Origin: Gryllotalpicola daejeonensis
GTDB taxonomy: Bacteria > Actinomycetota > Actinomycetes > Actinomycetales > Microbacteriaceae
Length of the DNA: 64,000 nucleotides
Reading direction: 5' to 3'
NCBI RefSeq assembly: GCF_039538145.1
Contig: NZ_BAABBV010000001.1
Span: 868,001-932,000 of the forward strand
Shown here: positions 40,917 through 50,042 of the stretch, one piece after another
How the letters are laid out: every line of letters begins with the position of its first letter
How positions within the stretch are numbered: position 1 is the first letter of the stretch
Notes under the pieces: model-generated
The model's input: the letters and a program-made list of their open reading frames with translations, nothing else
What the model was told of the DNA's origin: nothing
Databases searched by the model: none
Made by a program: the position numbers and the translations under genes

Positions 40917-41825
40917 CTACCCCTTCAGCCCGCTGCCCGTGACGCCCTCGACGATCTGCCGCTGGAAGATCAGGTACAGGATGATCAGCGGCAGCGCGGC
41001 GAGGATCGCCCCGGCCTGGATGTCGGCGTAGCGCTGGCCGAAGCTCGACTGAACCGTCGCGAGGCCGACCGGAATCGTCATCAGGTTCGGGTTCGACAGC
41101 ACGAACAGCGGCAGCAGCAGGTTGTTCCACACCCCGACGAAGGTCAGGATCGACACCGCCGCGAGCACCGGCCGCGACAGCGGCAGGATCAGCGACCAGT
41201 AGACCTGCCAGCGGTTGGCGCCGTCGATGCGCGCGGCCTCTTCCATCTCGGCGGGGATGCCGTCGAAGAACTGCTTGAAGATAAACACCGCGATCACGGC
41301 CGGCACCTGCGGGAAGATCACCGACCAGTAGGTGTTCAGCAGCGACATCCAGTTCAGCATCTGGAAGATCGGCACGATCAGCACCTGCGTCGGGATCATG
41401 ATGCCGAGGATCACGAGCAGGAACGACACGTTGCGGCCGCGGAACCGCAGCCGCGACAGCGCGAACGCCGCCATCGACGCGAAGAACACGGTCAGCAGCG
41501 CGGTGATCACCGAGGTGATGCCGCTCGCGAGGTACCAGTTCCAGATGTCGCCGGCTTGGAAGAACGACGCGAACGAGTGCAGCGTCGGGTTCCAGTTCGT
41601 GAGGATCGCCTGTGCGCCCAGCGCCGCGACACCGTTGTCGGTGAGCGAGGTCTTGAGCGCGAACAGGCTCGGAATGAGCCAGATGATCGCGAACACGACG
41701 AGCACGATCACCGAGACGATCTGGAACGTCTTGCCGCTCGTGCCGATGCGGCCGGCGTTGGCGGCGGGCGCGGCACCTGAGACGTAGGACGGGCGCTTGC
41801 CCGGCCGAACTGCGGTCGTGGTCAT
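40917..41825 (-). CDS. Sugar ABC transporter permease, MalG type
   Basis: A 302-residue inner membrane permease of the CUT1 carbohydrate uptake family with six helices. The EAA motif that docks the ATPase is EMEEAARIDGANRWQVYWSLILPLSRP (about 199-225). The ATG at 41825 follows GGGAGG by 6 bases and lies one base after the stop of the MalF-type permease. The upstream extension of the frame to 41933 is antisense-like and rejected. It is the last gene of the importer operon. Confidence 0.94.
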   Translation of the reverse strand: MTTTAVRPGKRPSYVSGAAPAANAGRIGTSGKTFQIVSVIVLVVFAIIWLIPSLFALKTSLTDNGVAALGAQAILTNWNPTLHSFASFFQAGDIWNWYLASGITSVITALLTVFFASMAAFALSRLRFRGRNVSFLLVILGIMIPTQVLIVPIFQMLNWMSLLNTYWSVIFPQVPAVIAVFIFKQFFDGIPAEMEEAARIDGANRWQVYWSLILPLSRPVLAAVSILTFVGVWNNLLLPLFVLSNPNLMTIPVGLATVQSSFGQRYADIQAGAILAALPLIILYLIFQRQIVEGVTGSGLKG

Positions 41826-41826
41826 C

Positions 41827-42792
41827 TCACGCCTCCCTTCTGGCTGCGGCGCGGTCGAACAGCTGCCTGATGACGGCGACAGCCACGATGACGATGAAGA
41901 GCAGGACAGAGGCGGCGGATGCCGCGCCGACACGGTTGTCGGTGAAGGCGGTTCCGGTCACGAGCCCCAGGGCGACCTGCGTCGAGACGCCCGGCCCGCC
42001 GCTCGTCATCAGATACACCTGGTCGAAGATCTTCAGGCTCGCGATGATCTGCAGCAGGATGACGAGCGTCGTCGTGCGGCCGAGCAGCGGCAGTGTGATG
42101 TAGCGGATCTGCGACCAGTTCGACGCGCCGTCGACGGCGGCCGCCTCATACAGCTCGCGCGGGATGTCCTGCAGGCCGGCGAGGTAGAGCACGAAGTTGA
42201 ACCCGAGCGTCCACCACACCGTCGCGATCGCGATCCCGATCATGGCGGTGTTCGGATTCGCGAGGATGCCGTTGCCGGGCGTCATGCCGAGCGACTGCTG
42301 CATGAACGCCCACAGGCCGGTCGCCGGTGTGAACACGAACACCCAGATGAGCGAGATGGTCGCACTCGGCAGGATGAACGGCAGGAAGAACGCGAGCCGG
42401 AAGAACCACTGCCCGCGGCGCACTCGGTTCGTCAGCACGGCGAAGATGAACGCCAGGATGACGAGCGGCGGCGTCGTGTAGATCGTGAACTGGAGCGTGT
42501 GCCACATGGCGCTCCAGAAGTCCGGCCGCGTCAGCATCTCCGCGTAGTTCGCGAAGCCCGCGAACGAGCCGAGGTCCGTGTGCACCATCGAGGTGTTGAA
42601 GAAGCTCGCGACGATCATGTAGATCGTCGGGCCGATCAGGAACACCAGATAGAACACGCCGAACGGCGCCAGGAACAGCCACCCGCTGCGGCCGTCGCCG
42701 CGGCGCAGCGGCGAGACCGATCGGGGAATGGGTGCTGTGCGGGCCGCGCGCGGCTTGATCAGCGCGGCAGCCGGGGCTTGTGCGGTGGTCAC
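41827..42792 (-). CDS. Sugar ABC transporter permease, MalF type
   Basis: A 321-residue CUT1 permease with six hydrophobic helices after a polar N-terminal tail. The EAA loop is ELYEAAAVDGASNWSQIRYITLPLL, and the family segment TSGGPGVST follows. The GTG start is preceded by GGAGGT at 8 bases. It pairs with the MalG-type permease downstream and the binding protein upstream. No ATPase is encoded here. CUT1 systems in actinobacteria commonly share a distant MsiK-type ATPase. Confidence 0.94.
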   Translation of the reverse strand: MTTAQAPAAALIKPRAARTAPIPRSVSPLRRGDGRSGWLFLAPFGVFYLVFLIGPTIYMIVASFFNTSMVHTDLGSFAGFANYAEMLTRPDFWSAMWHTLQFTIYTTPPLVILAFIFAVLTNRVRRGQWFFRLAFFLPFILPSATISLIWVFVFTPATGLWAFMQQSLGMTPGNGILANPNTAMIGIAIATVWWTLGFNFVLYLAGLQDIPRELYEAAAVDGASNWSQIRYITLPLLGRTTTLVILLQIIASLKIFDQVYLMTSGGPGVSTQVALGLVTGTAFTDNRVGAASAASVLLFIVIVAVAVIRQLFDRAAARREA

Positions 42793-42810
42793 GTCGTTGT
42801 ACCTCCGGTT

Positions 42811-44151
42811 CTAAAGCGGGCTGGGGGTGTTGAGGTAGATCTTGAGCTGGCTCGTGATCGACTCCCGGGCCTGGGCGGGCGTCGCGGCGCGCTGCTGCAC
42901 GAGCCCGAGCTCTGCGCCGACGATCCCCTCGAAGGTCGAGCCCGATCCGCCGTACCAGGCAGGGTCGTCGTAGACCGCGTGGTCGGCCGCCGATGCGTAG
43001 TGCGCCTGCGGCTTGAGCTTCTTGTAGTCGTCGCTGTTCGCCACCGGCAGGTAGGCGGGCACGTGACCGCCCTGCGCCCAGGTCATGCTCTGGTCGAGCA
43101 TCGACTTGATGAATTCCATCGCCTGCTTGCGCTGCTCGGGCGAGCGGTCCTTCTTGGGCAGGATGAAGGTGTGGGAGTCGGCCTGCGCGGCCGGCTTGTC
43201 GTACAGCGTGGGAAGCGGCGCCATGTCGAACTTCAGCCCCTTCACGAGCTGCGCCGTGGTGAGCTCCCATTCGCCCTCGAGGTACATGCCCGCCTTGCCG
43301 GTGAACATGTACGACTGCGCGGTGCCGTAGTCGAGGCCGCTGTTGAGCCAGCCCTTCTTCACCCACGACTGGATGCGGCTGACGACGTCTTCGAAGACGT
43401 CCCAGTTGACGGTGAGCTTCGCCCCGTTGTCCGAGAGGAACGGCGTGGCATCCGCGTGCTGGTTGTACAGCGTCGTGAACACTCGCCACGGCGTTGCCGT
43501 CTCGCCCGCCACGTTCGCCGAGGTGATCGCCGGACCCTTCGTGACTTTGCTCACCGCCGCGAGCGCCGCCTCGAACTCGTCCATCGAGTTGAGCGGCACG
43601 ATCGTGCCGTCGGAGCCGAGCAGGCCGGCTTTCTTGATCACGTCGACGTTGTAGAACATGACGAGCGGATGCGTGTCCAGCGGGATCGCGATGTTGTGCC
43701 CGTTCGTCTTCTGGGCCTTCCACGGCGCCTCGCTGAAGTCGTCGGCGCTGAGGCCGACCGACGCCAGGTCCTCGTCGGTGATCGGATCGAGGATGCCGCC
43801 CTCCCACAGCGGCTTCGCGCGGGTGAGGTGCGCGACCGCGACGTCCGGCGGCTTGTGCCCCACGGTCGACAGGGTCACCTTCGAGTAATACGGGTTGCCC
43901 CACGTGAACGTGGTGGCCTGGAGGGAGCTCGCTCCCCCGTGCGTCTTCCGGTAGCCGGCCTCCATGGTCTGCATGCGGCCGCCGTCACCGCCTCCGAAGA
44001 GGTTCCAGTAGACCAGTGTCTTGGGGTTGAGCTGCGAGCCGGCGAGACCCGCGGCGACGGGCCCTGCGCAGCCGGCGAGTGCCGGGATTGCCAGCCCGGC
44101 GAGACCCGCGGCGAGGAATCCCCGTCGCGAGAGTCCCGATGCTTGCGCCAT
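42811..44151 (-). CDS. Sugar-binding lipoprotein of ABC importer
   Basis: A 446-residue family 1 extracellular solute-binding protein. A twin-arginine-like signal SRRGFLAAGL leads to a lipobox ALAGC with Cys28, so it is a lipoprotein on the outer face of the membrane, probably exported folded. The two-lobed fold shows TLVYWNLFGGGDGGRM and later NGHNIAIPLDTHPLVMFYN. Neighbouring LacI and GH51 genes suggest arabinosides or arabino-oligosaccharides as ligand. A strong AGGAGG lies 5 bases before the ATG. Confidence 0.92.
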   Translation of the reverse strand: MAQASGLSRRGFLAAGLAGLAIPALAGCAGPVAAGLAGSQLNPKTLVYWNLFGGGDGGRMQTMEAGYRKTHGGASSLQATTFTWGNPYYSKVTLSTVGHKPPDVAVAHLTRAKPLWEGGILDPITDEDLASVGLSADDFSEAPWKAQKTNGHNIAIPLDTHPLVMFYNVDVIKKAGLLGSDGTIVPLNSMDEFEAALAAVSKVTKGPAITSANVAGETATPWRVFTTLYNQHADATPFLSDNGAKLTVNWDVFEDVVSRIQSWVKKGWLNSGLDYGTAQSYMFTGKAGMYLEGEWELTTAQLVKGLKFDMAPLPTLYDKPAAQADSHTFILPKKDRSPEQRKQAMEFIKSMLDQSMTWAQGGHVPAYLPVANSDDYKKLKPQAHYASAADHAVYDDPAWYGGSGSTFEGIVGAELGLVQQRAATPAQARESITSQLKIYLNTPSPL

Positions 44152-44203
44152 CTTGACCTCCTCGTCATGTGGCGTGTGCCCCTGTCCTGGGGCACTGCGC
44201 CTG

Positions 44204-44232
44204 AGCATTACATCGTTGGAATCTTCGCGCAA
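44204..44232 (-). promoter_or_regulatory. Promoter and LacI-type operator of sugar ABC operon
   Basis: On the minus strand TTGCGC (44227-44232) and TAATGCT (44204-44210) are spaced 16-17 bases apart. The operator TTACATCGTTGGAA (44208-44221, plus strand) overlaps the -10 box. It is a one-mismatch version of the perfect palindrome found before the arabinofuranosidase gene. Confidence 0.7.
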
Positions 44233-44263
44233 GAGCTTCGTTGCTCGATATGCTCTGGCCACG

Positions 44264-45310
44264 ATGCGCGCAACCGTACGGGACGTGGCCAAGCTGGCCG
44301 GAGTGTCGCCGAAGACCGTCTCCAACGTGATCAACGGCGTCGTGCCGGTGCGAGCTGAGACGCGGGAGCGCGTGGAATCCGCGCTCGCCCAGCTCGACTA
44401 CGTGCCCAACATGTCGGCGCGCGGCTTGCGCAACGGGCGCTCGGGAAACATCGCGCTCGCCCTGCCCGATCTGAGCACCGCATACTCGGCCGAGCTCGCC
44501 CGACACTTCGTCGAACTCGCGCACGAGCGGGGCTGGGCGATCCAGCTCGAGCAGAGCGGCAACGACCCGCACCGCGAGGTCGAGCTCGTCTCGCGTGCCC
44601 GCACCCACCTCGTCGACGGGCTGATCCTGAACCCGACGCTCCTGTCGATGAGCGTCGTCGCGCAGCAGAACGCGCAGGCAGATCTCGACGGGGTCCGGCT
44701 GCCGCCGATCGTCGTGATCGGCGAGGTCGAGCCGTACGGCATCGATCAGGTGCACGTCGACAGCCCTGCCGCGGCGCGCGAGATGACCGCCCACCTGATC
44801 GAGACCGGCCACCGGCGCATCGCCATCGTCGGCGGCTCCGACGACCGGTTCCGCTCGGCGACGAGCCTGCTGCGGCACGAGGGCTACCGCGCGGCGCTCA
44901 CCGAAGCGGGGCTGACCGAGGAGCCCGCCCTGAATGTGGTCGCCCCCGAGTGGACGCCGGCCGCGGCGGCATCCGAATTCTCCGGGCTTCTCGACCACCT
45001 CGAGAACGCGGGCGGCGCGCTGCCCGACGCCGTGTTCTGCTTCACGGACTCGATGGCGCTCGGCGTGCTGCACGTGCTCGCGAAGCGCGGCATCCGGGTG
45101 CCGGACGACATGTCGGTCGTCGGCTTCGACGACATCGGCGAGGCGGCGTTCGCGATTCCCGCCCTCACGACCGTGAGATTCGACAAGCGCAGCATTGCGG
45201 ATGCCGCGCTGACCGCCCTCGCGAAGAGGATCGCCGAGCCCGACGCCCCCGCCTCGGACATCGTGATCCCGCACGAGCTCGTGCATCGGGACAGCGTCGC
45301 ACGCCGTTAG
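44264..45310 (+). CDS. LacI-family transcriptional regulator of the arabinoside system
   Basis: A 348-residue repressor with an N-terminal LacI helix-turn-helix (residues about 3-55, TVRDVAKLAGVSPKTVSNVINGV) and a periplasmic-binding-protein-like effector domain. The ATG at 44264 follows a -10-like TATGCT by 9 bases. The longer open frame from 44021 is antisense to the binding protein. It lies between the importer operon and the GH51 gene, whose promoters carry matching palindromes. I infer that it represses both and that an arabinose-containing sugar releases it. Confidence 0.92.
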   Translation: MRATVRDVAKLAGVSPKTVSNVINGVVPVRAETRERVESALAQLDYVPNMSARGLRNGRSGNIALALPDLSTAYSAELARHFVELAHERGWAIQLEQSGNDPHREVELVSRARTHLVDGLILNPTLLSMSVVAQQNAQADLDGVRLPPIVVIGEVEPYGIDQVHVDSPAAAREMTAHLIETGHRRIAIVGGSDDRFRSATSLLRHEGYRAALTEAGLTEEPALNVVAPEWTPAAAASEFSGLLDHLENAGGALPDAVFCFTDSMALGVLHVLAKRGIRVPDDMSVVGFDDIGEAAFAIPALTTVRFDKRSIADAALTALAKRIAEPDAPASDIVIPHELVHRDSVARR

Positions 45311-45330
45311 CGACGCGCCGCCACCCGGAC

Positions 45331-45360
45331 TTGCGACCTGTATTACAACGATGTAAAGAT
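45331..45360 (+). promoter_or_regulatory. Promoter and LacI-type operator of the arabinofuranosidase gene
   Basis: TTGCGA (45331-45336), 18 bases, AAAGAT (45355-45360), then 6 bases to the ATG. The perfect palindrome TTACA-ACGA-TGTAA (45343-45356) overlaps the spacer and the -10 box, a position that blocks RNA polymerase. Confidence 0.7.
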
Positions 45361-45366
45361 CACCGC

Positions 45367-46911
45367 ATGACTTCAGCGCGCATCATCGTCGACCGCGACT
45401 TCACCGTCGGCCCCGTGCCGCGCCGCCTCTTCGGCTCGTTCGTCGAGCACATGGGGCGCTGCGTGTACACGGGCATCTTCGAACCCGGCCACCCGACCGC
45501 CGACGAGAACGGGTATCGCGGTGACGTGCTCGACCTGACGCGCGAGATGGGCGTGTCGATCGTGCGCTACCCCGGCGGCAACTTCGTCTCGGGGTACCGC
45601 TGGGAAGACGGCATCGGGCCGGTCGAAGACCGCCCCCGCCGCCTCGACGGAGCCTGGCACACCGTCGAGACCAACGCCTTCGGCCTTCACGAGTTCGCCG
45701 GCTGGGCGAAGAAGGCCGGCGTCGAGATCATGGAGGCCATCAACCTCGGCACCCGCGGCGTCGAAGAGGCGCGCGCACTGGTCGAGTATGCGAACCACCC
45801 CGGCGGCACCTACTGGTCCGACCTGCGCGTCAAGAACGGCGCGAAGGACCCGTTCGGCATCAAGGTCTGGAACCTCGGCAACGAACTCGACGGCCCCTGG
45901 CAGATCGGCCACAAGACGGCCGACGAGTACGGGCGCCTTGCGCAGGAGTCGGCGAAGGCGATGAAGCTCGTCGACCCGTCGATCGAGGTCGTGGCCGTCG
46001 GGTCGTCCGGGCGCCACATGCCGACCTTCGGCGAGTGGGAGCACACGGTGCTCTCGCACGCCTACGACGAGGTCGACTACGTCTCGCTGCACGCCTACTA
46101 CCAGGAGCTCGACGGCGACGTCGCGTCATTCCTCGCGGCTTCCAACGACATGGACTACTTCATCGAAGAGGTCATCTCGACCGTCGACGCGGTGAAGGCG
46201 AAGCGCAAGTCGACGAAGAACGTCAACCTGTCGTTCGATGAGTGGAACGTCTGGTACCAGCGCGGTCTCGAGACCGAAGACCAGCCGCACGTCGTCGAGA
46301 AGGCGGGCGTCTGGCGGGAGCACCCGCGCCTCATCGAGGACACCTACAACGTGACGGATGCCGTCGTCGTCGGCAGCTTCCTCAATTCGCTGCTGCGGCA
46401 CGGCGATCGTGTGACGATCGCGAACCAGGCGCAGCTCGTCAACGTGATCGCCCCGATCCGCAGCGAGCAGGGCGGTCCGGCATGGCGCCAGACGATCTTC
46501 TGGCCGTTCGCCCGGATGGCGGAGCTCGCGAGCGGTCAGATCCTGCGCACGGCGCAGACGGGCGACCGCTTCGACTCGACTCAATACGGGGATGCACCGG
46601 TGGTCGACGCGAGCACGACCTACGACGAAGAGCGTGGCCGCGTCGCCGTCTTCCTTGCGAACCGCGGGCTCGACGAAGCAGCGGACGTGACCGTCACCCT
46701 GCGCGGCCTGGCTGCCGGCGAGGTCACGCGGGCCGAGGCGCTGACGGTGCCGGAGGGCGGCGACCGCTTCACCGCGAACACCGAGCAGGCGCAGGACGCC
46801 GTGGGGCTCACCCGACTCGACGGCGTCGGCGTCGACGAGCACGGCGATCTGAAGGTCACCCTGCCTGCGCTGTCGTGGGCGGTCGTGGAGCTCGCGGTCA
46901 CCAAGGCGTAA
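45367..46911 (+). CDS. Alpha-L-arabinofuranosidase (GH51)
   Basis: A 514-residue intracellular enzyme that removes arabinofuranosyl residues from oligosaccharides. The acid/base is Glu173 in WNLGNELDG and the nucleophile Glu292 in LSFDEWNVWY, within a TIM barrel followed by a C-terminal beta-sandwich. FGSFVEHMGRCVYTGIFEP and VSIVRYPGGNFVSGY near the N-terminus are GH51 hallmarks. There is no signal peptide, so substrates must be imported, fitting the adjacent ABC importer. The ATG at 45367 sits 6 bases after the promoter. Confidence 0.95.
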   Translation: MTSARIIVDRDFTVGPVPRRLFGSFVEHMGRCVYTGIFEPGHPTADENGYRGDVLDLTREMGVSIVRYPGGNFVSGYRWEDGIGPVEDRPRRLDGAWHTVETNAFGLHEFAGWAKKAGVEIMEAINLGTRGVEEARALVEYANHPGGTYWSDLRVKNGAKDPFGIKVWNLGNELDGPWQIGHKTADEYGRLAQESAKAMKLVDPSIEVVAVGSSGRHMPTFGEWEHTVLSHAYDEVDYVSLHAYYQELDGDVASFLAASNDMDYFIEEVISTVDAVKAKRKSTKNVNLSFDEWNVWYQRGLETEDQPHVVEKAGVWREHPRLIEDTYNVTDAVVVGSFLNSLLRHGDRVTIANQAQLVNVIAPIRSEQGGPAWRQTIFWPFARMAELASGQILRTAQTGDRFDSTQYGDAPVVDASTTYDEERGRVAVFLANRGLDEAADVTVTLRGLAAGEVTRAEALTVPEGGDRFTANTEQAQDAVGLTRLDGVGVDEHGDLKVTLPALSWAVVELAVTKA

Positions 46912-46928
46912 CCGCGAGCCCACGGGGC

Positions 46929-48641
46929 CTACCGCACGTGCACCGTCACGGTGACGGTCTTCAGCACGGCCGGCAGCTTGGTCGTGTCGACCTTGAGGAT
47001 CTCGCCGTCGTCTTCGGCGCCGGTCGCCGGCAGCACCTTCTGGTGCACGCCCCAGGTGCCGTCGGCGTCCGCCTGCGGCTCGTCGTCGCCGTTGTTCCCG
47101 ATGTAGTCGATGCCGAAGTCGTCATCGTTCGAGAGGTACAGCGTCTTTCCGGCATCCGTCGTGGCGACGCCCTCGACCTTGTCGTGGCCGAACAGCTTGC
47201 CCGTCGGGTCGAGCTGGCTGACCAGTTGGCCGACCTCGACGTACGGCTGCTTCTGCGCCACGTGGATCCCCGCCGCGGTCAGGGTGGCCAGCGCGACGTT
47301 GGTGCCCGACTTGCCGACGAGCGCCTCTGGCGACTTGCCGCCGACCGTCAGGCCGCTGACGTCGGTCGCGCCGTTCAGGTCGATCTCGTAGAGGTCCTTG
47401 TTGGCGAACGGCTCGACGTTGCCGTCGCGCTCGTCGACCAGGAACTTCGTCTTCGAGAGCGCGGTGATCTCGCTGACGGCGTCGCCGGTGTCATCCGGGT
47501 CGTCGAGCAGATAGAGGTACTCGTGGGTCTTGAAGGTGTGCAGGTCGATCGTCACGATGCGCGTGGCAGCCACCTTCGAGGCCTTGGTCGACCCGAGGTC
47601 GGGCAGCTGCAGGGCCGCCTGCATCGCCCCGACCAGGGTCGAGCCGTCGGGCGTGACGGTCAGGCCCTCCATGCCCTTGTTGTTCGAGCGGTAGGCGAGC
47701 TCGGCGGGCAGGTAGCCGACGATCTTGTGGAAGGCGTTGTTCGGGCTGTCCTTGTACGGGGTCAGGCGGCCGAGCTCGTAGCCGTTCGCGTCGAAGTGGG
47801 TGACGTAAGGGCCGTACTCGTCGGAGACCCAGAAGGTGCCGTCGGGCAGCGCCACCAGGCCCTCGGAGTCGTAGCCGTCGGGGTCAGGTGCGACGGGCAC
47901 GCCCGTCGCACCGCTGCTCTTCGCCACGTCGTCGATGGTCTCTTTCGTGTCCGGCTGCGGCGGCCGGCCGCTGTAGGGCTGGCCCTTCTGGCCGGCGGGG
48001 CCTGTGACGGTCTTCGGTCCCTTGAGCGTGATGGTCTTCTGCAGCTCGGCCTTCCCGTCGACGAGCTTGAACTCGCCGATCTGCGGCGTGAAGCCGGGCA
48101 GCGGCTCAGATTTGTTGCCCAGCGGGTCGTCGGCATTCGGGCCGCGGTCGGTGAGGCCGTAGAACCAGCCGTTCTTCCCCGGCACCGGTGCGAGCGACGA
48201 GCCGTAGCCCTCTCCAGACAGGGTCGTGGTGGTGCCGTTGGGTCCCGCGACCGTGCCGAGCGGCGGCAGGGGCGCGCCCTTCGCCGTCGTGTCGCGGAAC
48301 AGCTCGACAGCATCCGTCGTCGTGTACGTGAAGGTGTCGGTGCCGGTGAAGCCCGCCTTCGGCGTGTAGGTGAACGAGCCGTCGGCGTTCACCGTGACGG
48401 TGCCGTTCGCGGGGTCCGTGTTGCGCACGACGGCGCTCGCACCTCGGTCGTTGCGCAGGACGTTGCCGGTCACGACACCGTGGCCTGAGAACGTGTCGGA
48501 TGCCGCACTGAAGTCGTGCGTCGGGGCGGTGACCCAGCCGTTCGCCTGGGCGGCGACGACGCCGGTGCAGGCGAGGGCAGCGGTGGCGCCGGCCGCGAGG
48601 AGCACTCGGGTGCGGCGGCGCAGAATGGGGAGTTTGCTCAT
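46929..48641 (-). CDS. Secreted esterase-like phytase family protein
   Basis: A 570-residue exported protein. A basic N-terminus and hydrophobic helix (about 9-31) form a signal peptide ending near AQANG. A cadherin/Ig-like module follows (about 40-110) with NDRGASAVV and GSFTYTPKAGFTGTDTFTY. The remainder matches the phytase-like esterase domain: GEGYGSSLAPVPG, LTDRGPNADDP, GYDSEGLVALPDGTFWVSDEYGP and NKGMEGLTVTPDG. Members form beta-propellers and are usually called from homology. The substrate, perhaps a phosphate ester, is unproven. It is divergent from an SHS-type transporter. Confidence 0.88.
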   Translation of the reverse strand: MSKLPILRRRTRVLLAAGATAALACTGVVAAQANGWVTAPTHDFSAASDTFSGHGVVTGNVLRNDRGASAVVRNTDPANGTVTVNADGSFTYTPKAGFTGTDTFTYTTTDAVELFRDTTAKGAPLPPLGTVAGPNGTTTTLSGEGYGSSLAPVPGKNGWFYGLTDRGPNADDPLGNKSEPLPGFTPQIGEFKLVDGKAELQKTITLKGPKTVTGPAGQKGQPYSGRPPQPDTKETIDDVAKSSGATGVPVAPDPDGYDSEGLVALPDGTFWVSDEYGPYVTHFDANGYELGRLTPYKDSPNNAFHKIVGYLPAELAYRSNNKGMEGLTVTPDGSTLVGAMQAALQLPDLGSTKASKVAATRIVTIDLHTFKTHEYLYLLDDPDDTGDAVSEITALSKTKFLVDERDGNVEPFANKDLYEIDLNGATDVSGLTVGGKSPEALVGKSGTNVALATLTAAGIHVAQKQPYVEVGQLVSQLDPTGKLFGHDKVEGVATTDAGKTLYLSNDDDFGIDYIGNNGDDEPQADADGTWGVHQKVLPATGAEDDGEILKVDTTKLPAVLKTVTVTVHVR

Positions 48642-48669
48642 GCATCCGAACTTGGCGCGCCTGCGTGAA

Positions 48670-48688
48670 ATCCCCTCGAACAGGGGAT
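48670..48688. promoter_or_regulatory. Inverted repeat in divergent promoter
   Basis: ATCCCCT-N5-AGGGGAT, a perfect 7-bp dyad in the 59 bases between the phytase-like gene and the transporter gene. It may be an operator or a hairpin in the transporter leader. Confidence 0.4.
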
Positions 48689-48700
48689 GAACTGAAGATC

Positions 48701-49987
48701 ATGACCAGCGACGCTCATACCCCGCCATTCCGCCTGAACTCGGACCAGCGCAGCGCCTTCGCGGCCTCGTTCCTCGGCTGGATGATGGACGCCTTCGACT
48801 ACTTCATCATCGTGCTCGTCTACGCAGACATCGGGAAGGACTTCGGCGTCTCGCTCGAGCGCATGGCGTTTCTCACGACCATCACGCTGCTGATGCGACC
48901 GGTCGGGGCATACCTCTTCGGCCTCTGGGCCGACAAGATCGGCCGCCGCACGCCGCTCATCGTCGACGTCTGCTTCTATTCGCTGGTCGGGTTCCTGTGC
49001 GCCTTCGCGCCGAACTTCACGGCGCTGTTCATCCTGCGCCTGCTGTACGGCATCGGCATGGGCGGCGAATGGGGCCTCGGCGCGGCGCTCACGATGGAGA
49101 AGGTGCCTCCCACCCGGCGCGGCTTCTACAGCGGCATCCTGCAGGCGGGCTACTCCGCCGGCTACCTGCTCGCCTCTCTCGCGTTCCTGCTCGTCGTCTC
49201 GGCCGCCGGACTCAGCTGGCGGTGGCTGTTCGCCTTGAGCATCCTGCCCGCCCTCATCTCTCTGATCATCCGCACGCGCGTGCGCGAGTCGGAGGTGTGG
49301 GAGACCACGCAGACGAACCTCAAGATCACGCAGACCTCGATCCGCACCGTGTTCTTCAACGGGAAGATCCTGCGCCGCTTCATCTACCTCGTGGTGCTGA
49401 TGGCCGCGTTCAACTGGATGTCGCACGGCACGCAGGACATCTACCCCACCTTCTTGAAGGCGACGGATGACGGCGGGGCCGGCCTCTCCCCCGCGACGGC
49501 GACGTGGATCGCGGTCATCTACAACGTGGGGGCGATCGTGGGATGCGTCCTGCTCGGCTCGCTGTCAGACCGCTGGGGGCGCAAGGCGACGATCATCCTG
49601 GGCGCAGCCCTCACCCTGCCGCTCATCCCGCTGTTCGCGTTCTCGACGACCGCGGGTTGGCTGTGCCTCGGCTCCGCGCTCATCCAGCTCACGACCCAGG
49701 GCGCGTGGGGAGCGATCCCCGCGCACCTCAACGAGATGTCGCCGAACGCGATCCGCGGCTTCTACCCCGGTGTGACCTATCAGCTCGGCAACGTGATCGC
49801 GGCGTTCAACCTGCCGATCCAGCAGTCGCTCGCACCGCACATCGGCTACCCCTGGGCGATGACGTGGACGGTCGCGGGCGCCGCCGTCGCGGTGATCCTG
49901 CTGACGGCGCTCGGCCGCCAGGCGAAGGGCATCGACTTCCGGTCGAAGGAGAAGCTGCAGGAGGTCACAGCGGCGCGACCTGCGTGA
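48701..49987 (+). CDS. MFS transporter, sialate/carboxylate:H+ symporter (SHS) type
   Basis: A 428-residue protein with twelve predicted helices. The first helix FLGWMMDAFDYFIIVLVYADI is the SHS signature, the loop 2-3 motif is GLWADKIGRRTPL, and the repeat in the second half is GSLSDRWGRKATI. GIGMGGEWGLGAALTMEKVP is also typical. Relatives carry sialic acid, lactate or other monocarboxylates, and the substrate here cannot be fixed. I use the ATG at 48701 (MTSDAHT). A start at 48665 would read through the dyad. Confidence 0.88.
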   Translation: MTSDAHTPPFRLNSDQRSAFAASFLGWMMDAFDYFIIVLVYADIGKDFGVSLERMAFLTTITLLMRPVGAYLFGLWADKIGRRTPLIVDVCFYSLVGFLCAFAPNFTALFILRLLYGIGMGGEWGLGAALTMEKVPPTRRGFYSGILQAGYSAGYLLASLAFLLVVSAAGLSWRWLFALSILPALISLIIRTRVRESEVWETTQTNLKITQTSIRTVFFNGKILRRFIYLVVLMAAFNWMSHGTQDIYPTFLKATDDGGAGLSPATATWIAVIYNVGAIVGCVLLGSLSDRWGRKATIILGAALTLPLIPLFAFSTTAGWLCLGSALIQLTTQGAWGAIPAHLNEMSPNAIRGFYPGVTYQLGNVIAAFNLPIQQSLAPHIGYPWAMTWTVAGAAVAVILLTALGRQAKGIDFRSKEKLQEVTAARPA

Positions 49988-50042
49988 TGCCCTCCCTTTC
50001 GGGGGCCAATGAGGTAGTTGCTGTTGTGAAAGGATCGCCTCT

